A stretch of 64,000 bases of DNA. Source: Blasia pusilla (taxonomy: Eukaryota; Marchantiophyta; Marchantiopsida; Blasiales). Both the position numbers and the translations under genes were made by a program. The DNA lies in the NCBI GenBank assembly GCA_050084515.1, contig CM114271.1:26598001-26662000 (forward strand), read 5' to 3'. Below the pieces are notes generated by a model, which was given only the letters and a program-made list of their open reading frames with translations, ran no database searches and was not told where the DNA came from. This document shows, piece by piece, positions 1 to 12,280 of the stretch (its first letter is position 1; every line of letters starts with the position of its first letter).

Positions 1-2096
1 TTGATAGGTGAAGGAGAATGACATTGGTTGCGGTTGCTGCTTCATCATGTTCAAGGCGTAACTACGTATGAATACTTGAGAACTGTGCAAGGAGTACTAT
101 ATTCAACATTTAAGGAGGCTGCTATTCTAATGGGGCTTCTTGAGGATGATAGGGAAGTATTCTCATGCTTTCAAGAAGCATTAGAAATCCGCACAGGTCG
201 TACGCTTCGCCAACTCTTTGCAATTATTCTCGCTTACAACACCCTTACTCGACCTGCTCAACTATGGAGTCAATTTTTGATCCCACTCATAGAGGATATC
301 TTATATGAACGACGCGTGGTAATTCCTATTCCTATTTTTATGATAATAATTCTTATTTTTGGCTTTTTCTTTTGGACTTACTCCCGTATCGTTTTCTATA
401 TGCAGAAAACAGGGATTCCTGATCTTGCTCGAGATGCTTTAATTATTAACACATCATTATTGGATATCCACTACCATTTGCAAGCTCAAGGCAAACGATT
501 ATCCGATATCCTTGATACGCCTCAAGCAGATTTCCAAGCTTCATCTTCATATTCGTATTTAGAAGCAGAAGAGCTCATGTATGATCGAGATGACTTATAT
601 GAGCAAGCTAGGTTAGGAGAGGAAAATTTGAATGATGGACAAAGGTTGATTTGGGATTCTATACAAAATAAACTTGATAGCATTATTGCTGGTGATATTT
701 CTTCAGGTTCAAAATTGTTCTTCATTGACGGGCCTGGTGGAACAAAAAAAACCTTTTTATATAATCTTCTTCTTGCAAGTGTATGAGGTGCTAGAGGCAA
801 AGCTTTAGTTTTCGCTTCTTTGGGAATAGATGCTTTGTTGTTAAATGGAGGACGCACTGCGCACTCACGCTTCAAGATTCCAATTAATATAGATGAAAAC
901 TCCACTTGCAAGTAAGTATTAAACCATTTTGTGACTTTGTAACTCTTTTAATATTGTTAAGATAACACTTATCCAACATAGTAATATCTTTTGGTATATT
1001 TTTTGTAGTTTACCTGTTAATAGCGAAATTGCACGCTTGATTCAAAGGGTCTGGCTTATCATATGGGATGAGGCACCGATGACTCATCGCCATGCATTTG
1101 AGGCTGTAAAGCGATCCTTTCAAGATATTATGGGAGTGGTATCGGAAGACTTGAGGAATGTTCGGTTTGGTGGCAAATTAGTAATCTTTGGTGGGGATTT
1201 TCGCCAAGTGTTACCTGTTGTTCGTCATGGAGACCGTCCACAAATTATTCAAGCCACATTAACGAGGTCATGTTTATGGTCTCATGTGAGGGTAATGAAT
1301 CTTACAACGAATTATGAGATGTCAAAATTTGGAGGTGAACATGCGTGTACAACAAAAAACTTTTGCAAATTGGTTACTGGAGGTTGGAGAGGGACGTGTG
1401 CCTTATGAATATCACTTGGGAGAGGATTTTATACAATTTCCAAATGATATGGTGACCAAGAGTAAGAATATAAGTGATCTTATTGACATCATCTATGGAA
1501 ATGATTATGAAAAGTTTTGTAACATCACATTTTTAAGAGATACAACAATTCTTACACCAAAAAATCGAGATGTTGATGATATCAATGCAGAAGTCATGTC
1601 TCGATTCTATGGAGAGGTAATATTGGTTGTCAAATAATTTTCATGTCATTTTCTTAGCAAATACTTGAATTATATCATGCATCAAAACTAAATTCATCTT
1701 CTAAGATATGTTTGTTCTATGCAGGAACGTACTTAGCTTAGTGTTGATTCTGTTCCAGATGAGGGAATGAGTTATATCTATCCGACAGAATTCCTAAATA
1801 CGTGCTTACCGTCAGGTTTACCATCGCATCGTTTAAGCTTGAAAATTGATGCGTCTATCATGCTTTTACGAAACTTGAATGGTTCAAAGGGACAAGCGAA
1901 TGGAACTCGATTGATGATCCGTGGATTCATGCAACATGTCATTGATGCTGAAATTATCACATGGAAGAACACTGGAGATCGAGTCTTTATTCCACGAATC
2001 CCATCGATTGCATCAGACTCGGGCTTACCTTTTGATTTACGTGGATTTCAATTTTCTATTCGTAATGGAAACTACTTCTTAGCAGTTTGTGGATAG
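1..2096 (+). pseudogene. Helitron Rep/PIF1-like helicase, broken
   Basis: Read in order, the frame shows the domain upstream of the helicase (TF.EAA..GLLEDD near residues 30-45 after position 28), then LN..Q, a Walker A written GPGGTKKTF (about 727-753; family GPGGTGKT), GGRTAHS.FKIPI, Walker B IIWDEAPM (about 1057-1081), GGDFRQVLPVV (about 1192-1225), and after a second intron LPSGLP.HRL.LK, MLLRNLN, NGTRL and VFIPRIP. Two GT-AG introns are visible, 912-1008 and 1617-1724. Damage: in-frame stops at 19-21, 784-786 and 1734-1736, a frameshift near 1320, a Lys in the P-loop, and truncation before the conserved TINKSQGQT motif. It is a dead transposon gene, not a host PIF1 helicase, because Helitron-specific sequence precedes the helicase. 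Confidence 0.85.
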
Positions 2097-2578
2097 CTAG
2101 AAAATCAATGCGCCACGGGGCGCCGGATGCGAACGGAAAGCCAAAAGAGGCGCGTCCACGCTCGGAAGTCAAAAAAGTACTCCACGATATCCAGAAGCTC
2201 CAACACGTGGATCATAATTGAGTGGGGCAGGTTCTGGTTAGTAGGGTCGAGCCCAGGTTTGAAGTGTTTTGCGTGCGTCCGGTGCAGATTCAACATCCAG
2301 GTTTGAAATCAGGGCATAAACTTTTGCAATGACTATCAATAAATCTCGAGGTCAAACTTTGAAAAAGATAGAAATTTACTCACCTACATCAATATTTTCT
2401 CATGATCAATAATATGTAGCATTGTCAAGAGTAGAAGAAAAAAAAGCAATAAATCTAACAATAGAAAATGACGCACTTTCAAATGATAAAATACAATTCA
2501 CACGAAATATGGTATAAAAAAAATCTTTTGATAAAATAATTTTTTTTATTGATATATCGATGCACGGCACCTTACTAG
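1..2578 (+). mobile_element. Helitron relic, 3' part with CTAG terminus
   Basis: The coding part (1-2096) matches the C-terminal Rep region and PIF1-like helicase of plant Helitrons. About 480 bases further on lies GCACGGCACCTTACTAG followed by T (2562-2579), which closely resembles plant Helitron 3' ends (GC-rich half-hairpin, then CTAG, inserted before T). The left arm of the usual terminal hairpin is not recognisable; AT-rich sequence stands in its place. The 5' end lies outside the window. Rolling-circle elements make no target duplication, so none is expected. The helicase is broken, so the copy cannot move on its own. Confidence 0.72.
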
Positions 2579-4193
2579 TCGTAACTATTTAAAACTATTA
2601 ACATTCTACACCCCCTTCTCTCTTTGGCCAGAGTAATTATTTCCAGCACCGTCCTTACCGGCTATTCTCGTTGACGATGGGTGGCGATGTTGCCGGGCAA
2701 GTCCCGTCACGTTTGGGCAAGCCAACCGGCCCGGGCAAGAGGCGAACCGATCACTTTATTTTAGTTGTATTATCTTCCAAATAAAGAAATTTCTGGGAGC
2801 AATTGGTCTACAGTGGGAACCCCGCATATTTACCCGGCGGTTCTCCCCGATACCTCTGTACGGATATAAAAAAGCCAGGTTTGATACACCTCATTTTAGT
2901 CCTGCTCGTACGTGTCAGTACGACCAGGACTAAAAGCACTATCCATAGAATGCGAAACGGACAGAGCAGGACCAGCAGGTTGCTAAATTCTCTTTAATTC
3001 TTACTTTAAACGAACTATGGAATCTGGTTCAATCAGCTCGTCGTGGTGCACGACTCCACATGGATACCCGCATAGTTACCCGGGTGGATTGGTCCGAGAT
3101 TGAAAGCGCCAGCTTTGACACGCCGAAGTGGACACGAAACTAAGGAATCATCTCACACTCACTAGACGACTAAACTCACCACTGGCTTACTAAGGAGGAA
3201 GCTAGCTAGCCAGATGGTTAAACGTTTCCGAGTCGTATCGCAATTTCTATTCTTCGGGAAATTTGCAGGAAAGCGATCTAGAGAGACAAGAACGCTACTG
3301 CAAAAGCGTCTTTCTGAATTGTTTGAGTGCCCTCCGATCCTCTCCATGCAAGCGGTCGCACGCAATATCGAGGAGGGTGAACCGAGATATTACCGGTAAA
3401 TCCTTTGTCCGATCCGTCTATGATCACAACCGATCGATCTCATTCACATTGTTCGACGAGTCCCAAACAGCTTCGTTCCGATTTCACATGTTTCTAACCT
3501 CGTATCCTGTATTCAGAATCCTCCATAATTTTGGATTTTCTGTTGCTGGCCGATGTAGGTAGTGACACTGAATGCACATAGAGAGAAACGCCTGAGAGTT
3601 ATGGCGGACGGACTGCTGGAGGAGAAATAATTCTTGAACATCGATCAAAGTGCGGTTCTCGCCGTGTAGCCGTTTTGCGGAGTTTGATCAGGGATAGGAG
3701 AGAAGTGACACAAAATTTCCACCTTCTTTCTATGAGTGAAGTGAACAAGCAAGAAGACGATCGCTCGAGTCAAGTCCCTAGTGAGTATGGCATATTCTCC
3801 TCAAGTTGGTGGTTTGTGCTTTGTACGGCACAGTGAGTTTCTAGCTTTGGATCATGAGGTTTTCCAGAAGTTGGTTCTTCTGCTCGTCTCCTAAAAGTTC
3901 TAATCGTGCCTGTCGGACGCTTTTAGGATATTTACTGGACTGATCTTATCATAAACTGAGAATCTGTGGGGAATTAGAAGAAGTCGTTTGGAGATGAGAG
4001 GTGATTTTTGGGCCAGGACTTGTGGTTACAGAAGGTGGAAAGGTGCATTTTCGGAATCACAGTGGAGAATCCAGACTGATCTCGAGGGACTGACAAGCGT
4101 TGAGATTGGACTTTCAACGTGTACTGAAGGATCGCGTCAGCAGATACCACTGCAGTTGCCTGACTGATTGAGCAATCTGTGGCTGCAATACAG
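2579..4193. other. Intergenic, possible 5' leader of the NB-ARC gene
   Basis: No protein family is recognised here. One plausible small first exon runs from an ATG at 3732 to 3780, where CCTA is followed by a strong GTGAGT donor (phase 1). The frame is open upstream to about 3584. I could not find a phase-compatible acceptor joining it to the NB-ARC exon, so this is a suggestion only. An inverted repeat at 2894-2935 is listed separately. Confidence 0.35.
2894..2935. repeat. Perfectly spaced hairpin, 18-bp arms
   Basis: The left arm TTTTAGTCCTGCTCGTAC (2894-2911) pairs with 2918-2935 with one C-C mismatch, around a 6-base loop (GTGTCA). It could be a small foldback transposon remnant. It is too short for a typical plant microRNA precursor. 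Confidence 0.6.
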
Positions 4194-7100
4194 AAAATTC
4201 TAAGTAACTGTGACGTCGCGTCTGAAGAGTGGAAGAGCATCGGTGCTCACCTTCGGGATCTTCGCAACAAGCATCAACTGTCAAAGAATCAATTCTCCAA
4301 TTTTGGGATGGAGTCCGACGGCGACTTGCCGGAAGCGTCAAGCAACGCGGATACCTTGTTCGAAGCGGAGGAGGCGGAGCTAACAGACACGGATGAGCCT
4401 GGTGAACAAAAATGTTCCTGTTGCTACTTTTTCGAGTCCATTCTGGTCCGTGGGAGTCCCTTCTTGCTAGAGGATCGAGCTGTGCAGGTGCCCATTACAT
4501 ACCCTACTGTACCCGAAGATCCTCGACATGTGCGTCTTGCAAGAACGGAAGATCTAATTCTTAAGTGCCTCCAGGACGGGATGGGTCCTCCGATAACTCT
4601 ATTGCACGGTGGAAGCGGTACAGGGAAATCCACCCTCGCGCTGGATTTGTTGCGTCACTTCGTCGATCCCATCAGATCCACCCTATCAGGCCATACGAGT
4701 TTCTACTTTGACCACGTGACGTTCCTTGAATTCGGCCCTGATGTGGAATTCGATGTGGAGAAGCAGTGTTTGGAGCTCATTCGATCCCTGGATGCGGAAG
4801 AGCCCCTGCCGGAAGAAGGGGTTGTGGACGTTAAGGGGCGACTCAAATTTCTCTTGGAGGACAAAGCCGTGCTAGTAATTCTAGACGATGTATGGAATGC
4901 CAAGCCTCTGGAAGCATTCATGGAATTTAAAGGAGCGAAGGTGAAATATTTGGTGACCACACAGATTGCCAATTTGTGGAAAGGCTCACGGAGGAAGGTG
5001 GTGGAAATGGAGAACATCAGTCTCAAAGACTCCAGGAAAATATTGGCCGCTCACATGGGATTTGAAGGACAAGAATTACCACAAAATTTGTTGGTTTGTA
5101 CCTCGTTCCACATTATCAATGCAAACTTTCCAAACTAGTCATCCCATGCTGTGACAGATTGTGAGAGTTGGATACTCAGTGCCGTATGTTCGAGGAAGCT
5201 GAACCCATTTTCATGAAATCAGATAGGATGACTGTTTTTCCCCAGCCCTTTCCTCCCAGCAAAACATGATTGTTGGTTTTGCCTTGATGCAGACCGTTGC
5301 AGATACGATAATTGAGCAGGTTCAAGGGAATCCACTGGCACTGGCAACTGTCGCTAGTACCTTACGTGAACGCATAGGTGCGTCGGAAGAGGAATGGAGG
5401 GAAACGTCCCATTCCCTTTCGAGCGTGCTCGAAGCTTCTGAAGATAATAAAATTCAGATTTTTGATCGCCCGTACCCCAGAGGTTTATGGGCAAGTCTGA
5501 ACCTAGGTGTTCAATCACTCGACAACGATGTCCGTAGACTCCTTAATTTTCTTTCTCTGTTTGAGAACACGTCGATGCCAGAATCCGTTTTAAAAATACT
5601 TTTCAGATGGTACTGTAGCCGCCATCTCATGGTTCCCGCAAAGTTTAGGAAATGGGGGCACGAACTACAAGGAAATGGGGCGATATTAAAGATAGAAGTA
5701 GAAAAGTCTTATGGTGCACAAATTAGAAGTTGGACTCTGCATAGTCTTTACAGGATATTTATCGAGAAACAGATGGAAAAAGAGGTAGAACTCATCTTCA
5801 GGTCTTTAACGGAGACACAGAAGATGAGCGACGTACTCGAAAATCTCGGCCTATGTAGCGAGGATGATATGGATCCAGAGAAAATCATAAGTCTTTTATG
5901 CATCCTGTACTTGGAAAAACGTTTCGCCGAAAAAGTGATTCAACCGTCTCACAAATCGTGGGCATGGATCGAGAGCTGCAACCCGCGGAGAAGTGCAGCG
6001 CGAAAACTCCTTCTGCTTCTCGAGGACACGATAGAAGACAGGAAGGATAGGAACAATGTCGCCAAACACGTTCAGAAGGTAACGCACGTTTCTGTGAATG
6101 ATGAACGACTCTGCTGTCGAATTGCATGGAAGTTGCATGCGGGGTTCTGACTTCGCCGTTTCTCTTTCTCTGAACATTCTTCCCAGGTATATTTTTCATA
6201 CGTCTGCTCAGCTGAGCTACACAGCGTGGGATTCGTTTCGTTGCTCACCGAATGTGGACAAAAGGTGGCCTCAGTCACATGCGAGGCTTTGGACGACATG
6301 CTCCAATCCGAAAACAAGGTGATTTGGAATGAGAAGATCTGGGATATCGTTGTCGCCGTCTCAGGGCTTTTGAGACAAACACAAAATTACTATGTGCTTC
6401 CCGCCTCGGTGGTAGCGATAGCATCTTATAGATTTCGCCTGGATAATTTCGCTCGCTCAGATCCGTTTGAGTCGGTGATTGAGAACCTCTTCCGTGCGGT
6501 TGAGGAAGACGGCTGTGAAGAGGTACGAATGCTGTCAATGATTGCCCTGGGAAACGTAATTTCCATACGTACAGCAATGCATGTCCACGTGCCCAGGATT
6601 GTGAAGCTCTTATTTCAAAAAAGTCTACTCGTTCAAACGGAAGCAGCGAGAGGATTGAGTCGACAAACATGGTTCCAAGAAGGGAGGTCCCTGCTGGCCA
6701 AGGTCCTGGGAGAGGAAGGAACCACTCGCCTACTTGCGCAGCTGTCACAGGAGACGACGCCCCCTTCCTCGGAATTCATTCGATCGGGGATGCGGCTTTT
6801 GACGGGGGTGGATCCCACGAAGGGAGATAGTGTTCGTATACATTCTAAGGAAGTTTACTTGGGAAGAGCAGAGGCCAAGGCGGACATGCATATGTTTGAA
6901 GAGGCGTTGGCCGACTTCGATTCGGCTTATGCTTTGGACTCCAGCGCAGAAATTCTACGGCAGATAGCAGGAGTGAAGCGCAAGAAGGGGCTGTTTGCGG
7001 AGGCGCTGGCCGACTTTGATTCAGCTTATGTTTTGGACCCCAGTGACGCAAGCTCCTGGCTAAGGTGAGGAATATAACTCCTCCTCCATGTTACGTGGAT

Positions 7101-7743
7101 TTTTGCTTGGCGATAGTTGCTTCGACGAGCCTCAGGGTGGAAGGAATAAACAAATAAATCCAACTTTTAAAACTCGAATGTTAGGGAGCTACTCGACTTT
7201 GAAGGTGACGCTCAGATCCTCCTGACCTCCTTGAAACAAGACGTACGTTTTTGCTAGGTGGCAGTTTTAATCCCCAATCCTAAATGTTTTAGGTTATTTT
7301 TTCCTTCTTTCCATCATTATCTCACTTGCGAGTCGGCGCCGTGTGTGGTGTGGTACGATTTGGAGCTGCGCAGTGAGAGGGCGCATGCGAAAGCAACGTT
7401 GAAGGACTTTGGAGGAGCTTTGGAGGACTTCAACAAAGCAGTGGAACTTCAACCCAATGACTCATTTTTTTTGCAGGAGAGGGGGGTCTTGAAGAGAATG
7501 ATGGGGGACTACGAGGGCGCATTGGCTGATCTCAACATGGGATTGGAATTGGCACCAAATGATTATGAACTGTTGAAGCACAGAGGATACGTCAAGTTTA
7601 TTATGGGAGAGGAGGAAGGGGCTCGTGAAGATGCGGAGTGGGCTATGAGGATCAAACCACTTGAAGTGGACGCCCCCACTTACAACGATTTTCAAAGTTT
7701 GGGGTACATGTCCGTAAAGTATTTAAATTATGAGTTAAAGTGA
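4194..7743 (+). CDS. NB-ARC protein with ARM/HEAT-like and TPR repeats (NLR-like)
   Basis: A putative intracellular immune-type STAND NTPase, nucleotide-regulated. Exons read by eye: about 4194-5093, 5293-6078, 6187-7064, 7374-7743. Introns are GT-AG and phases match (0, 0, 2), giving about 977 residues. NB-ARC features: P-loop GGSGTGKST (residue ~137), kinase-2 AVLVILDDVW (~227), LVTTQ in place of the usual TTR, and GNPLALA after the first intron. The MHD position appears to be LHS (WTLHSLYRIF). Exon 3 carries a helical ARM/HEAT-like stretch. The exon 3/4 junction builds at least four TPR units with the signatures FEEALADFDSA and YEGALADLNMGLELAPND. No LRRs are visible. The 5' end is unresolved: no good ATG precedes the NB-ARC, and the first in-frame ATG in the exon is near 4308. 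NB-ARC-TPR architecture is known outside the LRR-type NLRs. An immune role is inferred. Confidence 0.8.
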
Positions 7744-9080
7744 AAAAAATGACCCTGTATTCCATGTGGATAATATAGCTAGAGAGATAATCATCGCATG
7801 GGTTGAGTCAGTCGTTTTTTTCCTTCATAACCGTCCTCCTCCTTGCTTAAAATATTGAAGTGATGCAAAGTCACAATTCGTCTTTGCGTCACTTCCTCAT
7901 TGTCGTAATCTTCTTAGTTTAAGATAAGGGAGTTCAGAGTGCATGATCCTGCCGCTGCTACTCTTTTACGGCAACAGATCTGTGGAAAAAACATAACACG
8001 TGTCCTGGAGCTCGATCATGTCCTGCACGATCCATCCCCAGAACTCGATCCATGAATGCCTTTGGAACTCAAGTGCCACCAGGACTTGGAAACGTCACGT
8101 GTCTTGTGGACAAGGCTGTATGAGAAGTCAAGCACGTTTTCGTTCCGCCTTACAAGAACAACAGTCGCGCCTCACGGAAATCGGGAGGACGTAGATAAGC
8201 TGAGATCGGACGCTGGCCTGTATACTCTGTCAGATGCCCGTTGAGGATGGTCCGTTGATTCGTGATCGTAGCATGACCAGACCCGAAGGGGAAACTGCGC
8301 ACGCAGTCACCACGTGTCAAGCATACAAATTTTGAATTTCTATAAAAGACAGGTGTACACTAATTGAAAAAGTTGAATTGCATAAAAAAGAAATTATATC
8401 TTGGTATTGTTTTACTTGGGATTTCGGGTGCCTGCGTGACAACCCACATAAGCCATTGTCGGATGGATGGATACATTGACTCCGAAGGGACCGTTTAGGG
8501 TGAGGGGCAGTGGTTTAGAGTAAACGGAGAGAATGTCACAAGCTAAAGTCGAAGAAGAACTCAAGAGAGATCTCAGCGTTATGACACTTTTGTCGGATCT
8601 CAGAACGGCTATACCAAGAATTACTGCGCACAGAGCTCAGTAATTTTTGGTATAGAGGGGAGCACGTTAAATCTCATTCTGATAGGAAGTCTTCCTCTCA
8701 ATGTCCACTCATCCCCAAAACCTCGCATGGCAACTAGGATACGTCACTGACTATTCTCTAGAAAGGGTTTTATTGGCAAGAATGATGGGGGACTTGGAAG
8801 ATAGGAATTATTCATAGGTTAAATTTATCCAGGCCCTCACTTCTTCCGGGTGGATATAAGTGAATTTCGTGAAATTTTAACCCCAAAAGATTAATCCATT
8901 CTTTTGCCGGGTGTGGCAGTAGGGACATAAGTTTTTGGACAAGGATTTTGTCCATGTGCAACCTATATAGACTTCTATTCATTTCCTTCCTTCTAATTTT
9001 TATATACCATCCACCCAACCCATTCTAAATCTTTATTTACCACTATTCTCTAGAGGAATGATCAAAGGTGGTCCACACCC
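7744..9080. other. Intergenic, no gene seen
   Basis: Downstream of the NB-ARC gene. Short open frames near 8000-8240 have no recognisable domain. The only structure I can support is a hairpin at 8609-8655. Confidence 0.5.
8609..8655. repeat. Hairpin, 18-bp arms with one mismatch
   Basis: CTATACCAAGAATTACTG (8609-8626) pairs with CAGTAATTTTTGGTATAG (8638-8655) around an 11-base loop. It could be a miniature foldback element. No TIR or target duplication was recognised. Confidence 0.6.
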
Positions 9081-9288
9081 AAGGTTGCATGTAGACAAGT
9101 CCGTGTCCATCGACATGTCCGTGGACTCACGTCCATTCCATAAAAAGACTTGTCCACGTGGGCCCGGATCCAAAGTGTACACATCCCTTCTTTCTCATCC
9201 CCCACTTGCGTTCATAATCTGCACTTTCTCGTTTCTTCCTCCTCCCATCTCCACTCCCTCCCCTCTTATTGCCCCGCCCGCCCTTTAT
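9081..9288 (+). mobile_element. hAT-like MITE fragment (GGTTGC family)
   Basis: It begins AAGGTTGCATGTAGACAAGT and shares the order of motifs with the fuller copies at 9448-9731 (reverse) and 59547-59841: paired GGACATGTCC-like words, a CCACGTGGGCCC block and a CT-rich block (CTCCACTCCCTCCC). It lacks the far terminus, being cut where another element starts at about 9289. Confidence 0.6.
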
Positions 9289-10020
9289 GGTTGCACAAAA
9301 CCCGACTTGTCCAAAAAAGTCTACGGACATGCCATCTCACAACCGTTTGACCCGCGACCGGCCCACCTCTGGCCTACGTCCAACCCGTGCTCCTTCCACA
9401 TCTCGCTTGTATCCCTCTTACGCGGGCTAGATGGGGGCCCGTATATGCATGGTTGTTAAAAAACAGACATGTTTGGACATGTCCATGGACATAGATTACA
9501 AAAGATTGGGCCCACACTTATAGTTCTTGGTGGAAGGAAGGACAAGGCTAGGTGGAGAAATAAGAGGGAGGGAGTGGAGGTGGGAGGAGGACGAAACAAG
9601 GAAGTGTGGATCACGAACACAAATGGGGGGATGAGACAGGAGGGGGGAGATCGGGGCCATCAGGCCCACGTAGACAAGTCCATGGACATGAACATTTTTG
9701 CGGACACAAACTTTGTCCATTTGCAACCTTGCATGCATGGCCCTCACGAGCTAGAGTCGGGCCCAAAAAAATGAAGTTTTTTAATTGAAAAAAAAAAAGG
9801 TCAAGCCCGCACGGTCTACGTGCAGGCTGCAGTCCCCGCCCCTCTCACACACGCTTGACGTTCGAAGCAAGACAAGGTGGCGAGGAGGATGCGATGTGCG
9901 ATCGGGATGGGCGGCGGGTGTGGGATACGGGCGGTCAGGCCCGTACAGACATTTGTGTCCTTGAGACAAACATAAGTCCACGGACGCGAACTTTGTCGCG
10001 TGCAACCCTGCCACCCTCAT
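9289..10020 (+). mobile_element. Larger hAT-like element, interrupted by a smaller one
   Basis: Both halves align with the complete copy at 49810-50253: the start ATGGTTGC followed by GACTTGTCC and GGACATGCCATC, then after the interruption the poly-A run, AAGCCCGC, CAGGCTGCAGTCC, CGCCCCTC and the end GCGTGCAACCCT. The stretch 9448-9731 does not belong to it and is a separate insertion of a related family. GC content is much higher than in the surroundings. Confidence 0.6.
9448..9731 (-). mobile_element. hAT-like MITE, nested copy
   Basis: An apparently full-length (~284 bp) reverse copy. On the minus strand it starts AAGGTTGCAAATGG and ends AACAACCATG. Flanking 8-mers CGTATATG and CATGCATG agree at five of eight positions and all three mismatches are transitions, as expected of an old 8-bp target duplication. 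It sits inside the larger element 9289-10020. Confidence 0.6.
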
Positions 10021-10587
10021 CTTGCCTTCCACCATGAATTATAAATGTGGGCCCCACCTTTTAGAATCCATTTCTCTGGACAAGTCCAAACTTGTCGGTC
10101 CATGCTTGTCGTCGGGACTAATTGTTCTATTTTTGTAACCATGTCCACACCCTCTCTAAAATACTCCATTCTTCTATTCCTTCTTCATTACCTATTTTGA
10201 GAAGGTAGGGGCTAAGACACTCTCACTCGCTCTCTAGTAGGGATTGATAGACCTCCCTTATTCTCTAAAGAAGGTCCACTTGTAAATTTCCTTTCAAATA
10301 GAATGACTTTATAAGAAGCCCCTTCTAACTCCTTATCTCTCCCTTTTATTTCCTATTTATAAGATGGAGGGTCCTTTTCTTCTCAAGAGAATGGAGGATC
10401 CCTTTGTTTTCCTTCTTTGCCCAATCCGACCCACTCTTGTCTTCCATTCTCTTGGATCTTCACTATCACGTCTTAGTTCCTTGCTCAATCTTACCCATTC
10501 TCATTTTCCATCCTTTTTGGATCTTCGCTCTCTTAGTTAGCCGACAAGCAAACTTCAAGACTATTGACAATATAGAGAATTTGCGCG

Positions 10588-10665
10588 CAAGGTTGAACAC
10601 GGAAAAAGTTTGTGTCCGCGGACATATCCATGCGGGCTCGAGTTCTCGCAACCCATACCCAACCC
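10588..10665 (+). mobile_element. Fragment of the GGTTGC element family
   Basis: AAGGTTGAACACGGAAAAAG followed by TTTGTGTCCGCGGACATATCC, as at the start of the other copies, then a short ACCCA microsatellite-like run. It is truncated. Confidence 0.45.
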
Positions 10666-12280
10666 AACCCAACCCATAACGTAGATCTGGGCTCGATATG
10701 TTTGCTCCCGGTCTAGCAACCCGTCCCTTATTCTTGCCACTCGTTTCATAGCCCGCTTCGAGCTCACAAGCCTTGCATCGGCCCGCCCTAAGCTTGCACT
10801 TGCCTGCATAGGGCGCAAGAATACTCCAAAAATATGAAGGAGATGGATGTAGATAAGTACCAAGAGTAGCTCATTGAGAAGCACATGTGCATGGTGAAGG
10901 AAACGACCTACCTCTACCTTAAGTCTCAATACCACATTCACTCCTCAATATTAATGAAATCCTTGGTGATTCACCATCTTTGTAATGGAAGATAAAGTTC
11001 CGAGACAATGATGGTTTTTATTCGACCAATCGTTAATATACACTCACAACCAAGGCTCATATTTTGACCAAAGTGAATTGTAGGAGTATATCACATGAAA
11101 AGTACTACTCGAAAGTAATGGATGTAATTGATGGGACAACCCCTTGGGAAGGGATAGTGTTAGGAGTAATGTGCATCTCCAATTTTGAGGTTTGTGGATA
11201 ATGGCACACAATTACTAATTTTCCTTATTTTAAAGCTTATGAAGTAGCCTCCAAATGTTTTAGTGAGATATCTTTTGATCTCCTAGTACACAAATATGCA
11301 AATTCCATGTATTACAATGATTTTATATCATTACATTTCCATTTAATCTGGCATGAAATTATTAACCATATGTCGAGTGAATGTAGCCAATTGAAACACT
11401 TGTGTGGCAAAATGAGTCAATTAGTCATAAGAGGTACTCTTGCAGTTTAGCACACCAACTCATTCCATGTAGAGAGTATGATCTGTAGGTCAAAACCAAC
11501 TTATTTAACATAAAGATTTCAATTCATTATGCACTGCTTTGTCGTCTAATTTTACTTTGTTTCATGTTTCTCGTGATGGATAATGAAATAGTATGACATA
11601 AAACAATTTTATTGTTTTAACATCTAATCTACTACCTAGGATGAAGCATACAAAAAAATGTTCCGGATGTATAATTATAAATACAAAATTTATGTACCTT
11701 TTGTCGTTTAACCTTGTTTTCAGGCTTATTTCATCAAATTTTTTCAGCATTCTTCATTAGTGGGCCAATTAACGAATGTCTTATGCATAGATGGGGAATC
11801 AAAAGGGTAATTTTTGTTCACTATTTTCCATTTCTTTGGGTTCGGGGGTTTTAATAAATACCTCTTCCGCCCCCATCCCAAGTAATTTATTGACATTTGT
11901 AAGTAACTCTTCTTCTCCTTTCTATAAACACCCCTTCCTCACCAGGAAAAATCATCAATCCCCTCTCCCCCAAAATTCCCCCTCGTACACCTCGAGTCAC
12001 CTTTGCCTCCCAAATTTAACATCCACTAAGATACCAAGCCATTTTATCTCTAATTTTATACCCACAACCAAGGTGCAATTCAAAATGCTAAATACTAGTG
12101 GTGCCATGTCTAGGAAATTTATTTCTTGTTTAGGAAAACATTTGTAAATCAAGAAAGCACACTCCAATAATAATATAAATATTACTATTTCAAAATAATA
12201 CAAGTGAATAATAATATTATATTCATACAGAAAATAATCCAAAATGCCTTACAAGCAAACCTCACATACCCCTCAGTTTC
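10666..12280. other. AT-rich intergenic, 3' flank of the oxidoreductase gene
   Basis: No coding region is supported; the open frame near 11791-12147 is low-complexity Ser/Pro/Leu without motifs. The side next to 12281 is the 3' untranslated flank of the minus-strand oxidoreductase gene and is AT-rich, but I cannot name one polyadenylation signal with confidence. Confidence 0.5.

Noticed and set aside
11791-12147. 118-codon plus-strand frame, Ser/Pro-rich
   Set aside because: Low-complexity, no domain, lies in the 3' flank of the oxidoreductase gene.
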